A stretch of DNA of 64,000 nucleotides from Phyllobacterium myrsinacearum (GTDB taxonomy: Bacteria > Pseudomonadota > Alphaproteobacteria > Rhizobiales > Rhizobiaceae), in assembly GCF_014138285.1 (NCBI RefSeq), contig NZ_JACGXN010000001.1, forward strand, positions 1,415,314 to 1,479,313. Direction: 5' to 3'. How positions within the stretch are numbered: the stretch's first letter is position 1; each line of letters starts with the position of its first letter. Positions 48,611 to 58,321 of the stretch are shown here, piece after piece. The position numbers and the translations under genes are program-made. The notes beneath the pieces are model-generated. The model had not been told where the DNA came from, made no database searches, and saw nothing but the letters and a program-made list of their open reading frames with translations.

Positions 48611-49129
48611 CTAATGCCATCCCTCGAACTCGTGGTATTCAAGTTCTCCTTCTGTAAGATCGCTATCATCTACAACCAAGTTTCGTGCAGTTTCCATAAT
48701 GACTGCGCCGTCATACAGAACATTACACTCCTCATCCGTAATGGCCCCATGGGTCAAATTGGCAATGATCGCGCTCATTAAACTCGCAAAGCGAAGTTCA
48801 AAACTGTCAGACGCACCCGTGAAATTGAAATTGACCACCTTGCGATACGCCTGCAATTTCTCCCGGTCTTCGTCGCTATAACAGTCATCGATATCCCAAT
48901 CATTGTCATAAACATGAAGTTCAAAACCGCTGACAAGATCCTTGTTTGCGAGACTTTCGAATGTGTTGCTGGTTATCCGGAACCGGATCGGCAAAAAGCC
49001 TCCATGCGTGGCGAATGAGAATTCCGGATGAAGTTCACAGACCATCTCAAACTTGTTCAGTTCCGCCAAGATGGTTGGAATCAGATCATCGGAAATTTCG
49101 TTCGCATATACGTTGATATCAATACTCAT
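48611..49129 (-). CDS. Orphan acidic hypothetical protein between dnaK and dnaJ
   Basis: A 172-residue soluble protein starting MSIDINVYANEISDDLIPTI, rich in Asp/Glu (notably YDNDWDIDDCYSDEDREK and the C-terminus DDSDLTEGELEYHEFEGWH). I recognise no domain. It has no signal peptide or membrane segment. The ATG at 49129 has AAAGGA 7 nt upstream; the 30 residues before it in the open frame are unlikely. The base composition looks more AT-rich than the flanks and it is embedded in repeats, which suggests acquired DNA. An acidic, soluble, solitary protein of this size would fit an immunity-type protein, but that is a guess. Confidence 0.6.
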   Translation of the reverse strand: MSIDINVYANEISDDLIPTILAELNKFEMVCELHPEFSFATHGGFLPIRFRITSNTFESLANKDLVSGFELHVYDNDWDIDDCYSDEDREKLQAYRKVVNFNFTGASDSFELRFASLMSAIIANLTHGAITDEECNVLYDGAVIMETARNLVVDDSDLTEGELEYHEFEGWH

Positions 49130-49332
49130 CACGCAATCCTTTGAAAAATATAGATAAAACTGCCTACTGCCCCTTCTGTGCCAAACGGAGACGCGCGATG
49201 GCAATAAGGTTTGAAACACGCTTTCTTCGATTATATGTTCTTCTTATGTTCACAGCCGATCAACGTCAATTAGACGAAAGCCCGATATGCGATTTTGCTT
49301 TACGAAATGTCTTTGCATCAAACGTACAAACA

Positions 49333-49359
49333 AAAAGCCCGGCACAGGGCCGGGCTTTT
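49333..49359 (-). terminator. Terminator of dnaK
   Basis: A perfect 11-bp stem, AAAAGCCCGGC (49333-49343) with GCCGGGCTTTT (49349-49359), around a 5-base loop. On the minus strand it is followed by TTTTTG. It lies 22 bases after the dnaK stop and separates dnaK from what follows. Confidence 0.9.
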
Positions 49360-49380
49360 CATCACTTTATACGCCGCAGA

Positions 49381-51297
49381 TTATGCAGATTTCTTCTTGC
49401 CGTTTTCGTCGATTTCTTCGAAATCAGCATCAACAACATCATCATGCTCCTTGGCCGCGGCTTCGGTCTTTTCACCTTCGCCTTCGGCAGCCTGTGCAGC
49501 TTCATACATGGCCTGACCAAGCTTCATCGAAACTTCCGCAAGCGTCTGTGTCTTCGCCTTGATGGCTTCGGCGTCGTCGCCTTCGGTCGCAGTCTTCAAT
49601 TCAGCCAAAGCCGTTTCAATTGCCTGTTTGTCTTCAGCCGAAACCTTATCGCCATAATCCTTCAGCGACTTTTCAGTCGAGTGGATCAGGGCTTCGGCCT
49701 GGTTCTTGGACTCGACAGCATCGCGACGCTTCTTGTCTACCTCGGCATTGGCTTCGGCATCCTTGACCATCTTTTCGATGTCAGCGTCGGAAAGACCGCC
49801 AGATGCCTGGATACGGATCTGGTGTTCCTTGCCCGTACCCTTGTCCTTGGCCGAGACATTCACGATACCATTCGCATCGATGTCGAAACCGACTTCGATC
49901 TGCGGAACACCGCGCGGTGCGGGCGGAATGCCCACGAGATCGAACTGGCCGAGTGCCTTGTTGTCGGCAGCCATTTCGCGCTCGCCCTGGAAGACGCGGA
50001 TCGTCACAGCAGACTGGTTGTCATCGGCTGTGGAGAACGTCTGCGACTTTTTCGTCGGGATCGTCGTGTTGCGGTCGATCAAACGTGTGAATACGCCACC
50101 AAGCGTTTCGATGCCGAGGGACAACGGCGTAACGTCGAGCAGCAGAACATCCTTGACGTCACCCTGCAGAACACCGGCCTGAATGGCTGCGCCCATGGCG
50201 ACGACTTCATCAGGATTCACGCCCTTGTGGGGTTCCTTGCCAAAGAAGGCCTTCACGACTTCCTGGATCTTCGGCATACGGGTCATGCCGCCGACGAGAA
50301 CCACTTCATCGATTTCACCAGCCTTGAGGCCCGCATCCTTGAGCGCTGCCTTGCAGGGCTCGACAGTGCGCTGCACCAGATCATCGACCAGGCTTTCAAA
50401 CTTGGCGCGGGATAGTTTCATGGTCAGGTGTTTTGGACCGGAAGCATCAGCGGTGATGAATGGCAGGTTGATTTCTGTCTGCTGGGCTGACGAAAGCTCG
50501 ATCTTGGCCTTCTCAGCAGCTTCCTTGAGGCGCTGCAGGGCAAGCTTGTCGTTCTTCAGGTCGATGCCCTGTTCTTTCTTGAACTCGGCTGCAAAATACT
50601 CGACCAGACGCATATCGAAGTCTTCACCGCCAAGGAACGTATCGCCATTGGTCGACTTCACTTCGAAAACGCCATCACCGATTTCCAGAACCGAGACGTC
50701 GAATGTGCCGCCGCCAAGATCGTAGACGGCAATGGTCTTGCCTTCCTTCTTGTCGAGGCCATAGGCCAAGGCAGCAGCAGTTGGCTCGTTGATGATGCGC
50801 AGGACTTCAAGGCCAGCAATCTTGCCGGCATCCTTGGTGGCCTGACGCTGGGCATCGTTGAAGTAAGCAGGAACGGTGATAACAGCCTTCTCTACCTTTT
50901 CGCCCAGATAGGCTTCAGCCGTTTCCTTCATCTTCTGCAGAATCATCGCCGAAATTTGCGAAGGCGAATATTTCTGCTTGTGAACTTCTACCCAAGCATC
51001 GCCATTGTCACCTTTGACGATGTCGTAAGGAACAAGCTTCTTGTCCTTTGCGACGGTCGGGTCGTCGAAGCGGCGGCCGATCAGACGCTTGACCGCAAAG
51101 ACAGTTCCTTCCGGATTGGTGACAGCCTGACGCTTGGCCGGCTGGCCAGCAAGGCGCTCATCGCTATCCGTAAAAGCAATGATCGAAGGTGTCGTGCGCG
51201 CACCTTCTGCATTTTCGATGACCTTCGCGTTCTTTCCGTCCATGACGGAGACGCAGGAATTGGTCGTACCCAAGTCGATACCGATAACTTTAGCCAT
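49381..51297 (-). CDS. dnaK: Chaperone protein DnaK (Hsp70)
   Basis: The ATP-driven Hsp70 chaperone, 638 residues. The nucleotide-binding domain begins [20 protein letters not shown] and contains [35 protein letters not shown] and [14 protein letters not shown]. The substrate-binding domain follows from about residue 385 ([20 protein letters not shown]), then the helical lid. The C-terminus [14 protein letters not shown] is the usual acidic tail. The ATG at 51297 was chosen, as 5 extra residues upstream are not family-like. It is terminated directly and not linked to dnaJ. Confidence 0.98.
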   Translation of the reverse strand: MAKVIGIDLGTTNSCVSVMDGKNAKVIENAEGARTTPSIIAFTDSDERLAGQPAKRQAVTNPEGTVFAVKRLIGRRFDDPTVAKDKKLVPYDIVKGDNGDAWVEVHKQKYSPSQISAMILQKMKETAEAYLGEKVEKAVITVPAYFNDAQRQATKDAGKIAGLEVLRIINEPTAAALAYGLDKKEGKTIAVYDLGGGTFDVSVLEIGDGVFEVKSTNGDTFLGGEDFDMRLVEYFAAEFKKEQGIDLKNDKLALQRLKEAAEKAKIELSSAQQTEINLPFITADASGPKHLTMKLSRAKFESLVDDLVQRTVEPCKAALKDAGLKAGEIDEVVLVGGMTRMPKIQEVVKAFFGKEPHKGVNPDEVVAMGAAIQAGVLQGDVKDVLLLDVTPLSLGIETLGGVFTRLIDRNTTIPTKKSQTFSTADDNQSAVTIRVFQGEREMAADNKALGQFDLVGIPPAPRGVPQIEVGFDIDANGIVNVSAKDKGTGKEHQIRIQASGGLSDADIEKMVKDAEANAEVDKKRRDAVESKNQAEALIHSTEKSLKDYGDKVSAEDKQAIETALAELKTATEGDDAEAIKAKTQTLAEVSMKLGQAMYEAAQAAEGEGEKTEAAAKEHDDVVDADFEEIDENGKKKSA

Positions 51298-51523
51298 TAC
51301 ACTTCTCTCCATTCAGCAGGCTGCCGGGACCTCTGCCGAGCATTCCATTCAGCAGCCCCTAGGGGGGTTAAACAATACAAGACGACCACAGCGAGCCGAA
51401 CTTGCGTGTTGTGGGCTATATAAGAAGGCTGAAATTACCATGCAAGTCAGAAGCTGCGGCATTTGCACGCCTAATCGCCTTAAAAGACTCGGCAAAGCGG
51501 CTTTTTACCGCCATATATCGCCT

Positions 51524-52687
51524 ATGACCGATAGTACCCTTCACTTCAACCTTCCTGAGCACCGGCGCAGCCAGCTGATCAACAAGCTGCACACATGGCT
51601 GCTTCTCGCCGGAAGCCTGGCATTGCTCGTCGTCTGCGCTTTCACGCTGGCGGGACCCGTCGGCATTATCTACGCCTTTGTCTTCGGCGCAATAAGCCTT
51701 GTCGCGATACGGCGCATTAGTCCTCAGATGGTGCTGAAAATGTATAAAGCAAGGGCCGTAACACGTGCCGAGTTTCCGCAAGGCCTTGCCATTGTGGAGG
51801 AACTGTCACGCCGCGCCGGCCTGCAGCGTGTCCCGGCCCTTCATGTCATTCCATCGCGGATGATGAATGCCTTTGCAGTCGGCAGGAAAGATGATTCCGT
51901 GGTCGCTGTCACGGACCAGCTGATTCGGGTGCTGACGGCCCGAGAACTCACTGGTGTACTGGCTCATGAAATCAGCCATATCCGCAATGAAGACCTGAAG
52001 GTCATGGCGCTCGCCGATACCGTATCGCGCTTTACCTCGCTGATGTCGACAATCGGCATCGTCTCCCTGCTTTTCAATATTACCTTTCTGGCGAGCGGTG
52101 GACATGCACAGATCCCGTGGCTCGGCGTCCTTATTCTGCTCGTCGCCCCGACGGTCGGCGGCCTTCTGCAAATGGCCCTGTCGCGTACCCGCGAATTTGA
52201 TGCCGATCTTGGCGCGGCACTGCTCACAGGGGACCCGGACGGGCTGGCGCAAGCACTGGTGAAACTGGAAAAAGCCCAAGGCAAGCTTTGGGAAAATCTT
52301 ATCCTGCCGGGCGGTCGCATTCCCGACCCGTCCATCCTGCGCACGCACCCGCTGACGGATATCCGTGTGGCACGGTTAAAGGCGCTGAAGGATGCCTCCG
52401 GCGTGGTTGCGCGCGGCGAAGCGCTGCCGGATGATATTCTCGCGACGCTTATGGTTAAACCGCAGGACCGTATCCGTACCCGCCCCTCGCCGGTGCCGCA
52501 GATTACCAGCCGTCAGCACGGCCGCTGGAATTCCAGCAATCTGGAAATCCTGTCGCTCCTGAACACCCAGTCCGGCAAGCCGGTGGTATCAGGTCCGGCA
52601 GCCGAATGCGAAGCCTGCCCGAGAAGTCTCAATACTCCGGATTCTGACCCGCGCGTCCATGTGGCGCGCGGTGGCGTCTACTGGTGA
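51524..52687 (+). CDS. M48-family zinc metalloprotease (HtpX-like)
   Basis: A membrane-bound metalloprotease of 387 residues. Two helices near residues 22-60 precede the catalytic site GVLAHEISHIRNEDL (HExxH), with the third ligand Glu in SRTREFDADLGAALL. Two more helices (about 175-225) follow the HExxH. The C-terminal 120 residues are longer than in E. coli HtpX and end in CEACPRSLNT. The start MTDSTLHFNLP at 51524 is preferred because the upstream frame is not membrane-like. It is divergent from dnaK and may share heat-shock control; I could not identify the promoter. Confidence 0.88.
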   Translation: MTDSTLHFNLPEHRRSQLINKLHTWLLLAGSLALLVVCAFTLAGPVGIIYAFVFGAISLVAIRRISPQMVLKMYKARAVTRAEFPQGLAIVEELSRRAGLQRVPALHVIPSRMMNAFAVGRKDDSVVAVTDQLIRVLTARELTGVLAHEISHIRNEDLKVMALADTVSRFTSLMSTIGIVSLLFNITFLASGGHAQIPWLGVLILLVAPTVGGLLQMALSRTREFDADLGAALLTGDPDGLAQALVKLEKAQGKLWENLILPGGRIPDPSILRTHPLTDIRVARLKALKDASGVVARGEALPDDILATLMVKPQDRIRTRPSPVPQITSRQHGRWNSSNLEILSLLNTQSGKPVVSGPAAECEACPRSLNTPDSDPRVHVARGGVYW

Positions 52688-52709
52688 ACCAGATTTATGA
52701 GTGTACGAC

Positions 52710-53699
52710 CTAGGCGACCGCTTCCCAATTGCCGGTTTCACCAGCGCGGTAGATCGCATCAATCAGCTTCTGATTGAGAACTGAGCTTTCCAGCGAGAAC
52801 ACAGCCGCATCTTCGCCTTTCGCCGCACGGGCAAAGGCTTCGATCTGCAAGCGATAATGGTTCACGTCGCCAAAGCTCCATTCGGTGGCACCGGTGTGGG
52901 TCTGGTTGTGCAGGGTAATGCGTGCGTGATCATACTTGCCGGTGTTGAAAGGCCCATGCACCTCGATAAAACCTTCGTCACCGTGGAAAACCATCAACTG
53001 ACGCGCGGCGAGCTGGGTTGCCACGTAGAAGGAAAGTTCGAAACCATTGAAATCGGCGCGCACGCTGGCGTAGCAGTCGGTGCCGAAATCCGCATCGCGC
53101 TCGACATTGGCCGAAACCCTGACAGGTTCCTTGCCCGTGACGAAACGGGTGACAACCGTTGGATAGACGCCAATATCGGGCAGTGCGCCGCCGCCAAGCG
53201 ACAGCTGGTTGCGCATATTGCCCGCATCCTTGTTGAAATAGGTGAAAGCTCCCTGAACCTGACGCAGGCGGCCAATGGCACCTTCGGCGATCAGATCGCG
53301 CACTTTCAGCCATTGCGGATGATAGGTCACCATGAATGCCTCGGCGATGAGAACGCCGTGGGTATCGCGGGCACGCTGCAGGGCGGCTATGTCGCCGGCA
53401 TGCAATGAGATCGGCTTTTCGCATAGCACATGCTTGCCTGCCTCGGCTGCCCTGACCGACCACTCCACATGCTGCGAGGTGGGAAGCGGGATGTAGACGC
53501 CATCAATATCCCCGGATGCCAGCATGGCTTCATAGGTGCCGAAAGCATGCGGTGCGCCGAATCGCTCAGCCACCGCTCGCGCCTTCAGGAGATCACGGCT
53601 GGCGATACCCGACAGCACGGAATTCTCCGCATCGCATATGGCGGGGATAACCGCCGTAACCCCGATTTTCGCTGTCGACAGAATACCCCAACGGAACAT
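52710..53699 (-). CDS. Gfo/Idh/MocA family oxidoreductase
   Basis: An NAD(P)-dependent sugar-type dehydrogenase of 329 residues. The N-terminal Rossmann fold starts [20 protein letters not shown]. The catalytic Lys lies in [11 protein letters not shown]. The C-terminal beta-sheet domain has [21 protein letters not shown]. The start was placed at 53699 because 94 residues further upstream in the frame are not family-like. It converges on the M48 gene and has no pathway partners nearby; the substrate is unknown. Confidence 0.9.
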   Translation of the reverse strand: MFRWGILSTAKIGVTAVIPAICDAENSVLSGIASRDLLKARAVAERFGAPHAFGTYEAMLASGDIDGVYIPLPTSQHVEWSVRAAEAGKHVLCEKPISLHAGDIAALQRARDTHGVLIAEAFMVTYHPQWLKVRDLIAEGAIGRLRQVQGAFTYFNKDAGNMRNQLSLGGGALPDIGVYPTVVTRFVTGKEPVRVSANVERDADFGTDCYASVRADFNGFELSFYVATQLAARQLMVFHGDEGFIEVHGPFNTGKYDHARITLHNQTHTGATEWSFGDVNHYRLQIEAFARAAKGEDAAVFSLESSVLNQKLIDAIYRAGETGNWEAVA

Positions 53700-53766
53700 G
53701 ATGCCTTCTCCTCTTTGTCGCGTGCAACCTAAACAAGCCGAGACGGAATGGAAAGAAGCGCCAAGC

Positions 53767-54651
53767 TCAGACTTTGAAAAAATCGATGAATGCGCGCAAG
53801 GCCGGCCGCATCTGCCGGCGGCTCGGATAGTAGAGATAAACACCTGGAAATGGCGCGCACCAATCCTCCAGGACACGGAGCAAACGGCCATCGGTAATAG
53901 CCTCCGGTGCCATACATTCCAGTAGAAAGGCCACGCCGGCACCATCCAGAGCTGCCTGAATGACCAGCCGGTCGTCGCCAAGAATAAGCGGCCCGTTCAT
54001 CCCCATGACAATCTCTTCGCCGTCTTTCTCAAACTCCCAGCGATAGATCTGACCGCTGGCAAACCGGCGTCGGATACACAGATGGTTGGCAAGCTCATGC
54101 GGATGCTGCGGTACCGGGTGCTTTCTGAAATAATCTGGTGCTGCGACGATGCTGGCCTTGATCGGATGGCTCATGCGCACGGCGATCATATCCGGCTCCA
54201 GACTTTCGCCGAGCCGCATGCCCGCATCAACGCCTGCCGCAACGATATCGTTGAATGGTTCCTCCACGCGCAGCTCAAGCGCCACCCCGGGATAGGCTGC
54301 CGCGAATGCGGCGATCCGTGGCGCCAATAGCCAGTGCGCCGCAAAGGGTGGAACGCTCAGCCGTAAAGTGCCGGCAACACGGTTGTTCGCTTCCTTGGCC
54401 GCATCCAGCGCAAGGTCTATTTCCGCCAGTGCCGGCCGGAGCCGTTTCAGTAGTAATGCGCCTTCCTCCGTCACCGTGACACTGCGCGTTGTCCTCGCGA
54501 GAAGACGAACACCAAGACTCTGCTCCAGTGACGAAATGGCATGGCTGACCGCCGATGGCGCAATGCCAAGCTGCTTGGCCGCGCCACGAAAACCGCCGCA
54601 GGCTGCAACGCTGGCGAAGACGGCGAGTTGGGAGAGATAAGATCGGTCCAT
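53767..54651 (-). CDS. LysR-family transcriptional regulator
   Basis: A 294-residue regulator. The winged HTH is at residues 5-60 ([20 protein letters not shown], then [19 protein letters not shown]). The effector domain follows from about residue 90 ([17 protein letters not shown]). It is of the CrgA/PA2206-like type often found beside oxidoreductases. It is divergent from the aldo/keto reductase at 54751 with a 99-base gap, so it probably regulates that gene. The start was chosen at the HTH-proximal ATG 54651. Confidence 0.9.
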   Translation of the reverse strand: MDRSYLSQLAVFASVAACGGFRGAAKQLGIAPSAVSHAISSLEQSLGVRLLARTTRSVTVTEEGALLLKRLRPALAEIDLALDAAKEANNRVAGTLRLSVPPFAAHWLLAPRIAAFAAAYPGVALELRVEEPFNDIVAAGVDAGMRLGESLEPDMIAVRMSHPIKASIVAAPDYFRKHPVPQHPHELANHLCIRRRFASGQIYRWEFEKDGEEIVMGMNGPLILGDDRLVIQAALDGAGVAFLLECMAPEAITDGRLLRVLEDWCAPFPGVYLYYPSRRQMRPALRAFIDFFKV

Positions 54652-54750
54652 TGATCTATTATATAGAACAAGCTGTGAAAGAATATGGGAATTATCGAAC
54701 ACTGATCCACACTCTAAATTCACTCCATCCCATCAAAAAGGAGATTGGTA

Positions 54751-55746
54751 ATGAAAAAGCGCAAACTTGGAACGGAACTCAGTGTGTCAGCCGTTGGCCT
54801 CGGTTGCATGGGCATGACCTTTGCCTACGGCGGACAGGATGAGGCGGATGCGATCCGCACCCTGCATCGCGCGGTGGACATTGGCGTCACCTTTTTCGAC
54901 ACAGCAGAAGTCTATGGTCCCTTCGACAATGAAATTCTTGTTGGCAAGGCCCTGAAGGATCGCCGCGACAAGGTAGTGATCGCCACGAAATTCGGCTTCA
55001 AGATTTCCGATGAGGGGGTAGGTCCGTCGCGCATGGTTGGTGTCAACAGCCATCCCGAACACCTGAAGGCCGTTGCAGAAGCGTCGCTTGGACGGCTTGG
55101 CATCGAACAGATCGATCTCTTCTATCAGCACCGGGTTGATCCGAATGTGCCGATTGAAGACACGGTTGGGGCCATGGCCGAACTGGTCCAACAGGGCAAG
55201 GTGAAGGCGCTCGGACTGTCCGAAGCCAGCGCCGCCACGATCCGTCGCGCTCACAAGGTGCATCCGATTGCCGCTGTTCAGAGTGAGTACTCGCTGTGGA
55301 GCCGCGAGCCGGAGGAGGAGGTTTTCGCCGTATGCCGCGAGCTTGGCATCGGCTTCGTGCCTTACAGCCCGCTTGGCCGTGGTCTCCTGACCGGTACGAT
55401 CAGCAAACCGGATGAACTGGGTGCTGATGACTGGCGCAAGACGCTGCCAAGATTCCAGGCTGACAACATGGACGCCAATGCGGCCCTGATTACCACGTTG
55501 AAGGGTCTGGCCGAGGACAAGGGCATTACAGCGGCACAGCTGGCGCTCGCCTGGGTCCTGCATCAGGGTGATTTCATCGTACCGATTCCCGGTGCCCGCA
55601 AGATCAGGCATCTGGAAGAGAATGCGGCGGCGGCCGATGTCTTGCTCTCCCCAGCGGATCTGAAAAAGATCGGCGAGGCGCTTTCACCAACACGGGTTGC
55701 AGGCAACCGCTATACGGATGCAGCCCTTGCACTTGTGAACGGCTGA
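54751..55746 (+). CDS. Aldo/keto reductase
   Basis: An NADPH-dependent TIM-barrel reductase of 331 residues. It begins MKKRKLGTELSVSAVGLGCMGM and has the catalytic FFDTAEVYGPFDNEILVGKAL (Asp, Tyr), the Lys in VVIATKFGF, and the His in IDLFYQHRVDP. The cofactor loop is IPGARKIRHLEEN. This is the AKR13/YajO-like group that reduces aldehydes and ketones. AAAAGGAG lies 8 bases before the ATG. It is probably controlled by the divergent LysR gene. Confidence 0.93.
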   Translation: MKKRKLGTELSVSAVGLGCMGMTFAYGGQDEADAIRTLHRAVDIGVTFFDTAEVYGPFDNEILVGKALKDRRDKVVIATKFGFKISDEGVGPSRMVGVNSHPEHLKAVAEASLGRLGIEQIDLFYQHRVDPNVPIEDTVGAMAELVQQGKVKALGLSEASAATIRRAHKVHPIAAVQSEYSLWSREPEEEVFAVCRELGIGFVPYSPLGRGLLTGTISKPDELGADDWRKTLPRFQADNMDANAALITTLKGLAEDKGITAAQLALAWVLHQGDFIVPIPGARKIRHLEENAAAADVLLSPADLKKIGEALSPTRVAGNRYTDAALALVNG

Positions 55747-55769
55747 TCCGTCAGAGGGGCGCTGAACAA

Positions 55770-56555
55770 TCAGCGCCCTGCACTGTCAGCAATGGCCCGC
55801 GTCGCGTCATCCGCCGGGAAATATTGCTCGATAAAAATCCCCTCCGTCAAAACCTCCTGCGCCGTGCCAAAGGCTGTCGCCGTGGTGATCCAGTTGGTCA
55901 TGGCATCACCGATATGCAGCTTTACCGTGATAATCGGCGGCGGGTTACGGTCGCCTTCGTCATTGCGAAGCAGGGCGGAAATCTCCGCATCGTTTTCGTA
56001 ACGCGCAATACGCTTGGCCAGCTGGCTTTTCGGACCATACAATCGCGCTTCGTTGCGGGCACGCTTCAGAAACAGCAGCGCCACATCCGGCCAATTGGCA
56101 ATGGACCGGCGTACTGGCCCCGGCTCAAGCACCAGCGCGAGAATGTTCACGCCCGGCGTAATGGTAATACCCAGCGCATCCGCCAGACCAACAAAACCGG
56201 CATTTGCGACGAGAATATCGTGATCGGCATTGAAGGCCACCGCAGGCCATGGCGCATGCCGTTCCAATATCATGTACAGGGTATCGCGAATCAGTGGTGG
56301 CAACCCGGTAAGGCCTTCACGCTCCGCCGAGAGGTAACGCGGCGCGAAACCGGCGGCGCCAAACAATTCGTTCTGAATCCTGAACGGCAATTCCAGGGCC
56401 TGACAGATGCGGATGATCATGCCTTCCGATGGCCCTGCCCGTCCGGTTTCCAGAAAGGACAGGTGACGGGATGAAATACCTGCTTCCAGTGCCAGATCCA
56501 TCTGGCTGAGACGCCGGTGTGAACGCCACTGTTTGAGTTGATCGCCAAACTCCAT
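55770..56555 (-). CDS. XRE-family regulator with MmyB-like ligand domain
   Basis: A 261-residue regulator. The N-terminal helix-turn-helix is LKQWRSHRRLSQMDLALEAG followed by SSRHLSFLETGRAGPS. The C-terminal part (PWPAVAFNADHDILVANAGF onward) matches the MmyB-like sensor domain, which in Streptomyces relatives binds a fatty-acid-type ligand. The start at 56555 has AAGGA 7 nt upstream; an ATG at 56558 is equally possible. It is divergent from the membrane gene at 56679, its likely target. Confidence 0.88.
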   Translation of the reverse strand: MEFGDQLKQWRSHRRLSQMDLALEAGISSRHLSFLETGRAGPSEGMIIRICQALELPFRIQNELFGAAGFAPRYLSAEREGLTGLPPLIRDTLYMILERHAPWPAVAFNADHDILVANAGFVGLADALGITITPGVNILALVLEPGPVRRSIANWPDVALLFLKRARNEARLYGPKSQLAKRIARYENDAEISALLRNDEGDRNPPPIITVKLHIGDAMTNWITTATAFGTAQEVLTEGIFIEQYFPADDATRAIADSAGR

Positions 56556-56678
56556 CATCGCTTCCTTTCGGTTACAAAGTAGCCTTAGACGCTGTAGCAC
56601 ACCCATTACTTCTGAGGTAATTGTTTTGATTACCTCATGCTTGCATTCTTCGGCCATAGACGCAAAAAGGAGAATGAA

Positions 56679-57065
56679 ATGACCAAAATCAAACTGACTG
56701 ATGGACTGATGATCAACGCAGTATTGACCGGGATCACCGGGCTAGGACTAGCGCTCTTTGCCGAACTTTCTGCACTTTATCTGATACCGGGGGCGCCAGT
56801 CTGGCTGTTAGCAGCCATTGGTATCGCGCTTGTGCTCTTTGCCATCGACGTCGGCCTGATTGCCCGCTGGAAGGCGCATTCGCGCGCGCTCGTCGGCTTT
56901 GTCTTCATCGCCGACCTGCTCTGGGTCATCGGTGTTCCGGCAATTCTCATGATGATGCCCTCCGCCTTTACGGCCATCGGCATTGCCGTCACCCTTGTCG
57001 TGACGGCGGTGGTTGCCTGTTTCGCCCTTGTCGAATGGCAAGGACTGAAAACACTGGCTTCCTAG
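56679..57065 (+). CDS. Four-helix membrane protein divergent from XRE regulator
   Basis: A 128-residue protein with four hydrophobic helices, at about residues 12-32, 40-60, 72-92 and 97-118, and the short N-terminus MTKIKLTDGLMIN. AAAAGGAGAATGA precedes the ATG at 56679. I do not recognise a family. The 123-base divergent gap with the XRE gene suggests joint control. Confidence 0.65.
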   Translation: MTKIKLTDGLMINAVLTGITGLGLALFAELSALYLIPGAPVWLLAAIGIALVLFAIDVGLIARWKAHSRALVGFVFIADLLWVIGVPAILMMMPSAFTAIGIAVTLVVTAVVACFALVEWQGLKTLAS

Positions 57066-57283
57066 GCCTCGACTGTCATTTGTTGACAACAGAATTCACA
57101 TTATAAATCCGCCATGGATGATGCCAGCTTGACAGACGATACGGTGTAAGGCCTATTTCACGCCGCTGCGGGGATCAGAAAACCCTGCAGCGGCTGTGCA
57201 ATGTGCATGCAATTTATTTGTTCTAACACGCCAAACCACCCTGTTCGCTCATCGATGGTCAGGCCTTCTGAAGCTGGAATACA

Positions 57284-58096
57284 ATGGAAAAAGCAACAAA
57301 AAAGTCGATCAGACGCTGGGCTATCGGATTGGTTCTGTTGGCGATTCTCGCCTATTTCGTCCCCTATCTGGTGATCTTCTACCTGATCTGCGGAATATAC
57401 GATCTGTCGCGCAACAAGAATATCGATCTGCAGATGGTCGAGCAGTACTTCATGGGCAACGGCCTGTTCACCTGGATCCTGTCGCCGTTGAACATCGTAC
57501 TCGATGTCTTGTCGTTGCCCTATATCAACAAGGGCGTCTACAAGCTGGAAGACCTGCCGGCCGACTATCAGGCGGAGGTACAGCGGCTGATCACAGCCAC
57601 GCAAAAGGAAAACCTTGTCGGCAAATTGCAATCCCGCGCTGAACAGCAGGCGCGCAGCATGTTCTTCTTCAAATGGTACGGAAAAGACCAGCCGAGCTTC
57701 GTCAGCGTGCCGTCCTTCTACGAGAAGTATAATTTCGTGAAGACGATCGGCGTGTCGGTGTTCAACAAGAAAAACTCGACGTCGAAGCATTTTGGCCCGA
57801 TCCGCGCCACCATCCGCGTGCTTTACAACATCAACGATATGAATGATCGCACCGCCTATATCTGGTGCGGTGACACGACGAGCTACTGGAAGGACGACAA
57901 GCTGTTCATCTTCGATGACACGCTGATGCACCAGTCGGTCAACCAGACCGACCAGACGCGCTACTGCCTGTTTGTCGACATTCTGCGCCCATCGTACCTG
58001 CCCGGCCTCTATGCTGCCATCGTCTCGTTCATGGGACTGATCCTTAAGGGCAGCAACTCGATCTTCTACAAGAACTGGAAAGTCATCCAGAAATAG
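57284..58096 (+). CDS. Aspartyl/asparaginyl beta-hydroxylase family protein (LpxO-like)
   Basis: A membrane-anchored Fe(II)/2-oxoglutarate oxygenase of 270 residues. A helix at about residues 12-40 (LVLLAILAYFVPYLVIFYLI) anchors it. The catalytic domain has SKHFGPIRATIRVLY, the first His followed by Gly at the HxD position, as in AspH. The second His and the 2-oxoglutarate Arg lie in DDTLMHQSVNQTDQTRYCLF. Relatives hydroxylate lipid A acyl chains (LpxO) or ornithine lipids; the substrate here is unknown. It is a single gene with a strong terminator. Confidence 0.85.
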   Translation: MEKATKKSIRRWAIGLVLLAILAYFVPYLVIFYLICGIYDLSRNKNIDLQMVEQYFMGNGLFTWILSPLNIVLDVLSLPYINKGVYKLEDLPADYQAEVQRLITATQKENLVGKLQSRAEQQARSMFFFKWYGKDQPSFVSVPSFYEKYNFVKTIGVSVFNKKNSTSKHFGPIRATIRVLYNINDMNDRTAYIWCGDTTSYWKDDKLFIFDDTLMHQSVNQTDQTRYCLFVDILRPSYLPGLYAAIVSFMGLILKGSNSIFYKNWKVIQK

Positions 58097-58117
58097 ATTC
58101 CGGTTTCAGACCAAATG

Positions 58118-58148
58118 AAAAGGGGCGCTTGAAGCGCCCCTTTTTTGT
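58118..58148 (+). terminator. Terminator of the AspH/LpxO-like gene
   Basis: A perfect 12-bp stem AAAAGGGGCGCT / AGCGCCCCTTTT closes a TGA loop and runs into TTTTTTG, 21 bases after the stop codon. Confidence 0.93.
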
Positions 58149-58175
58149 ATCTGGATTCTCGACGGCAAAACCACA

Positions 58176-58299
58176 GTGCGTGGTTCGACAAGCTCACCAT
58201 GAGGGAGAGTGAGGATTGCAAGCCAATCGTCGGCGTTGCAGGGGACGGCTCCCTGCAACCAATCCAATTCCCTCATGGTGAGCCTGTCGAACCACGCAC
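58176..58299. repeat. Palindromic intergenic repeat, copy 2
   Basis: Inverted arms GTGCGTGGTTCGACAAGCTC (continuing to 58208) and its partner (58268-58299) enclose about 60 bases, including GGGAGCC-type inner hairpins (GTTGCAGGGGACGGCTCC and CTGCAACC). The arms match the copy at 41108-41224 almost exactly. It lies between two convergent genes. Confidence 0.88.
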
Positions 58300-58321
58300 C
58301 ATGACTCCGCAACCTTTGGTC

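Noticed and set aside
51298-51523. Possible heat-shock (RpoH) promoter for dnaK, or for the divergent M48 gene
   Set aside because: CTTG and CCCCCC or CTATAT elements are present, but the spacings do not fit the usual RpoH arrangement on either strand.
41108-58299. CRISPR array
   Set aside because: The repeats are widely spaced, palindromic over their whole length and unlinked to cas genes, with no regular spacer pattern.
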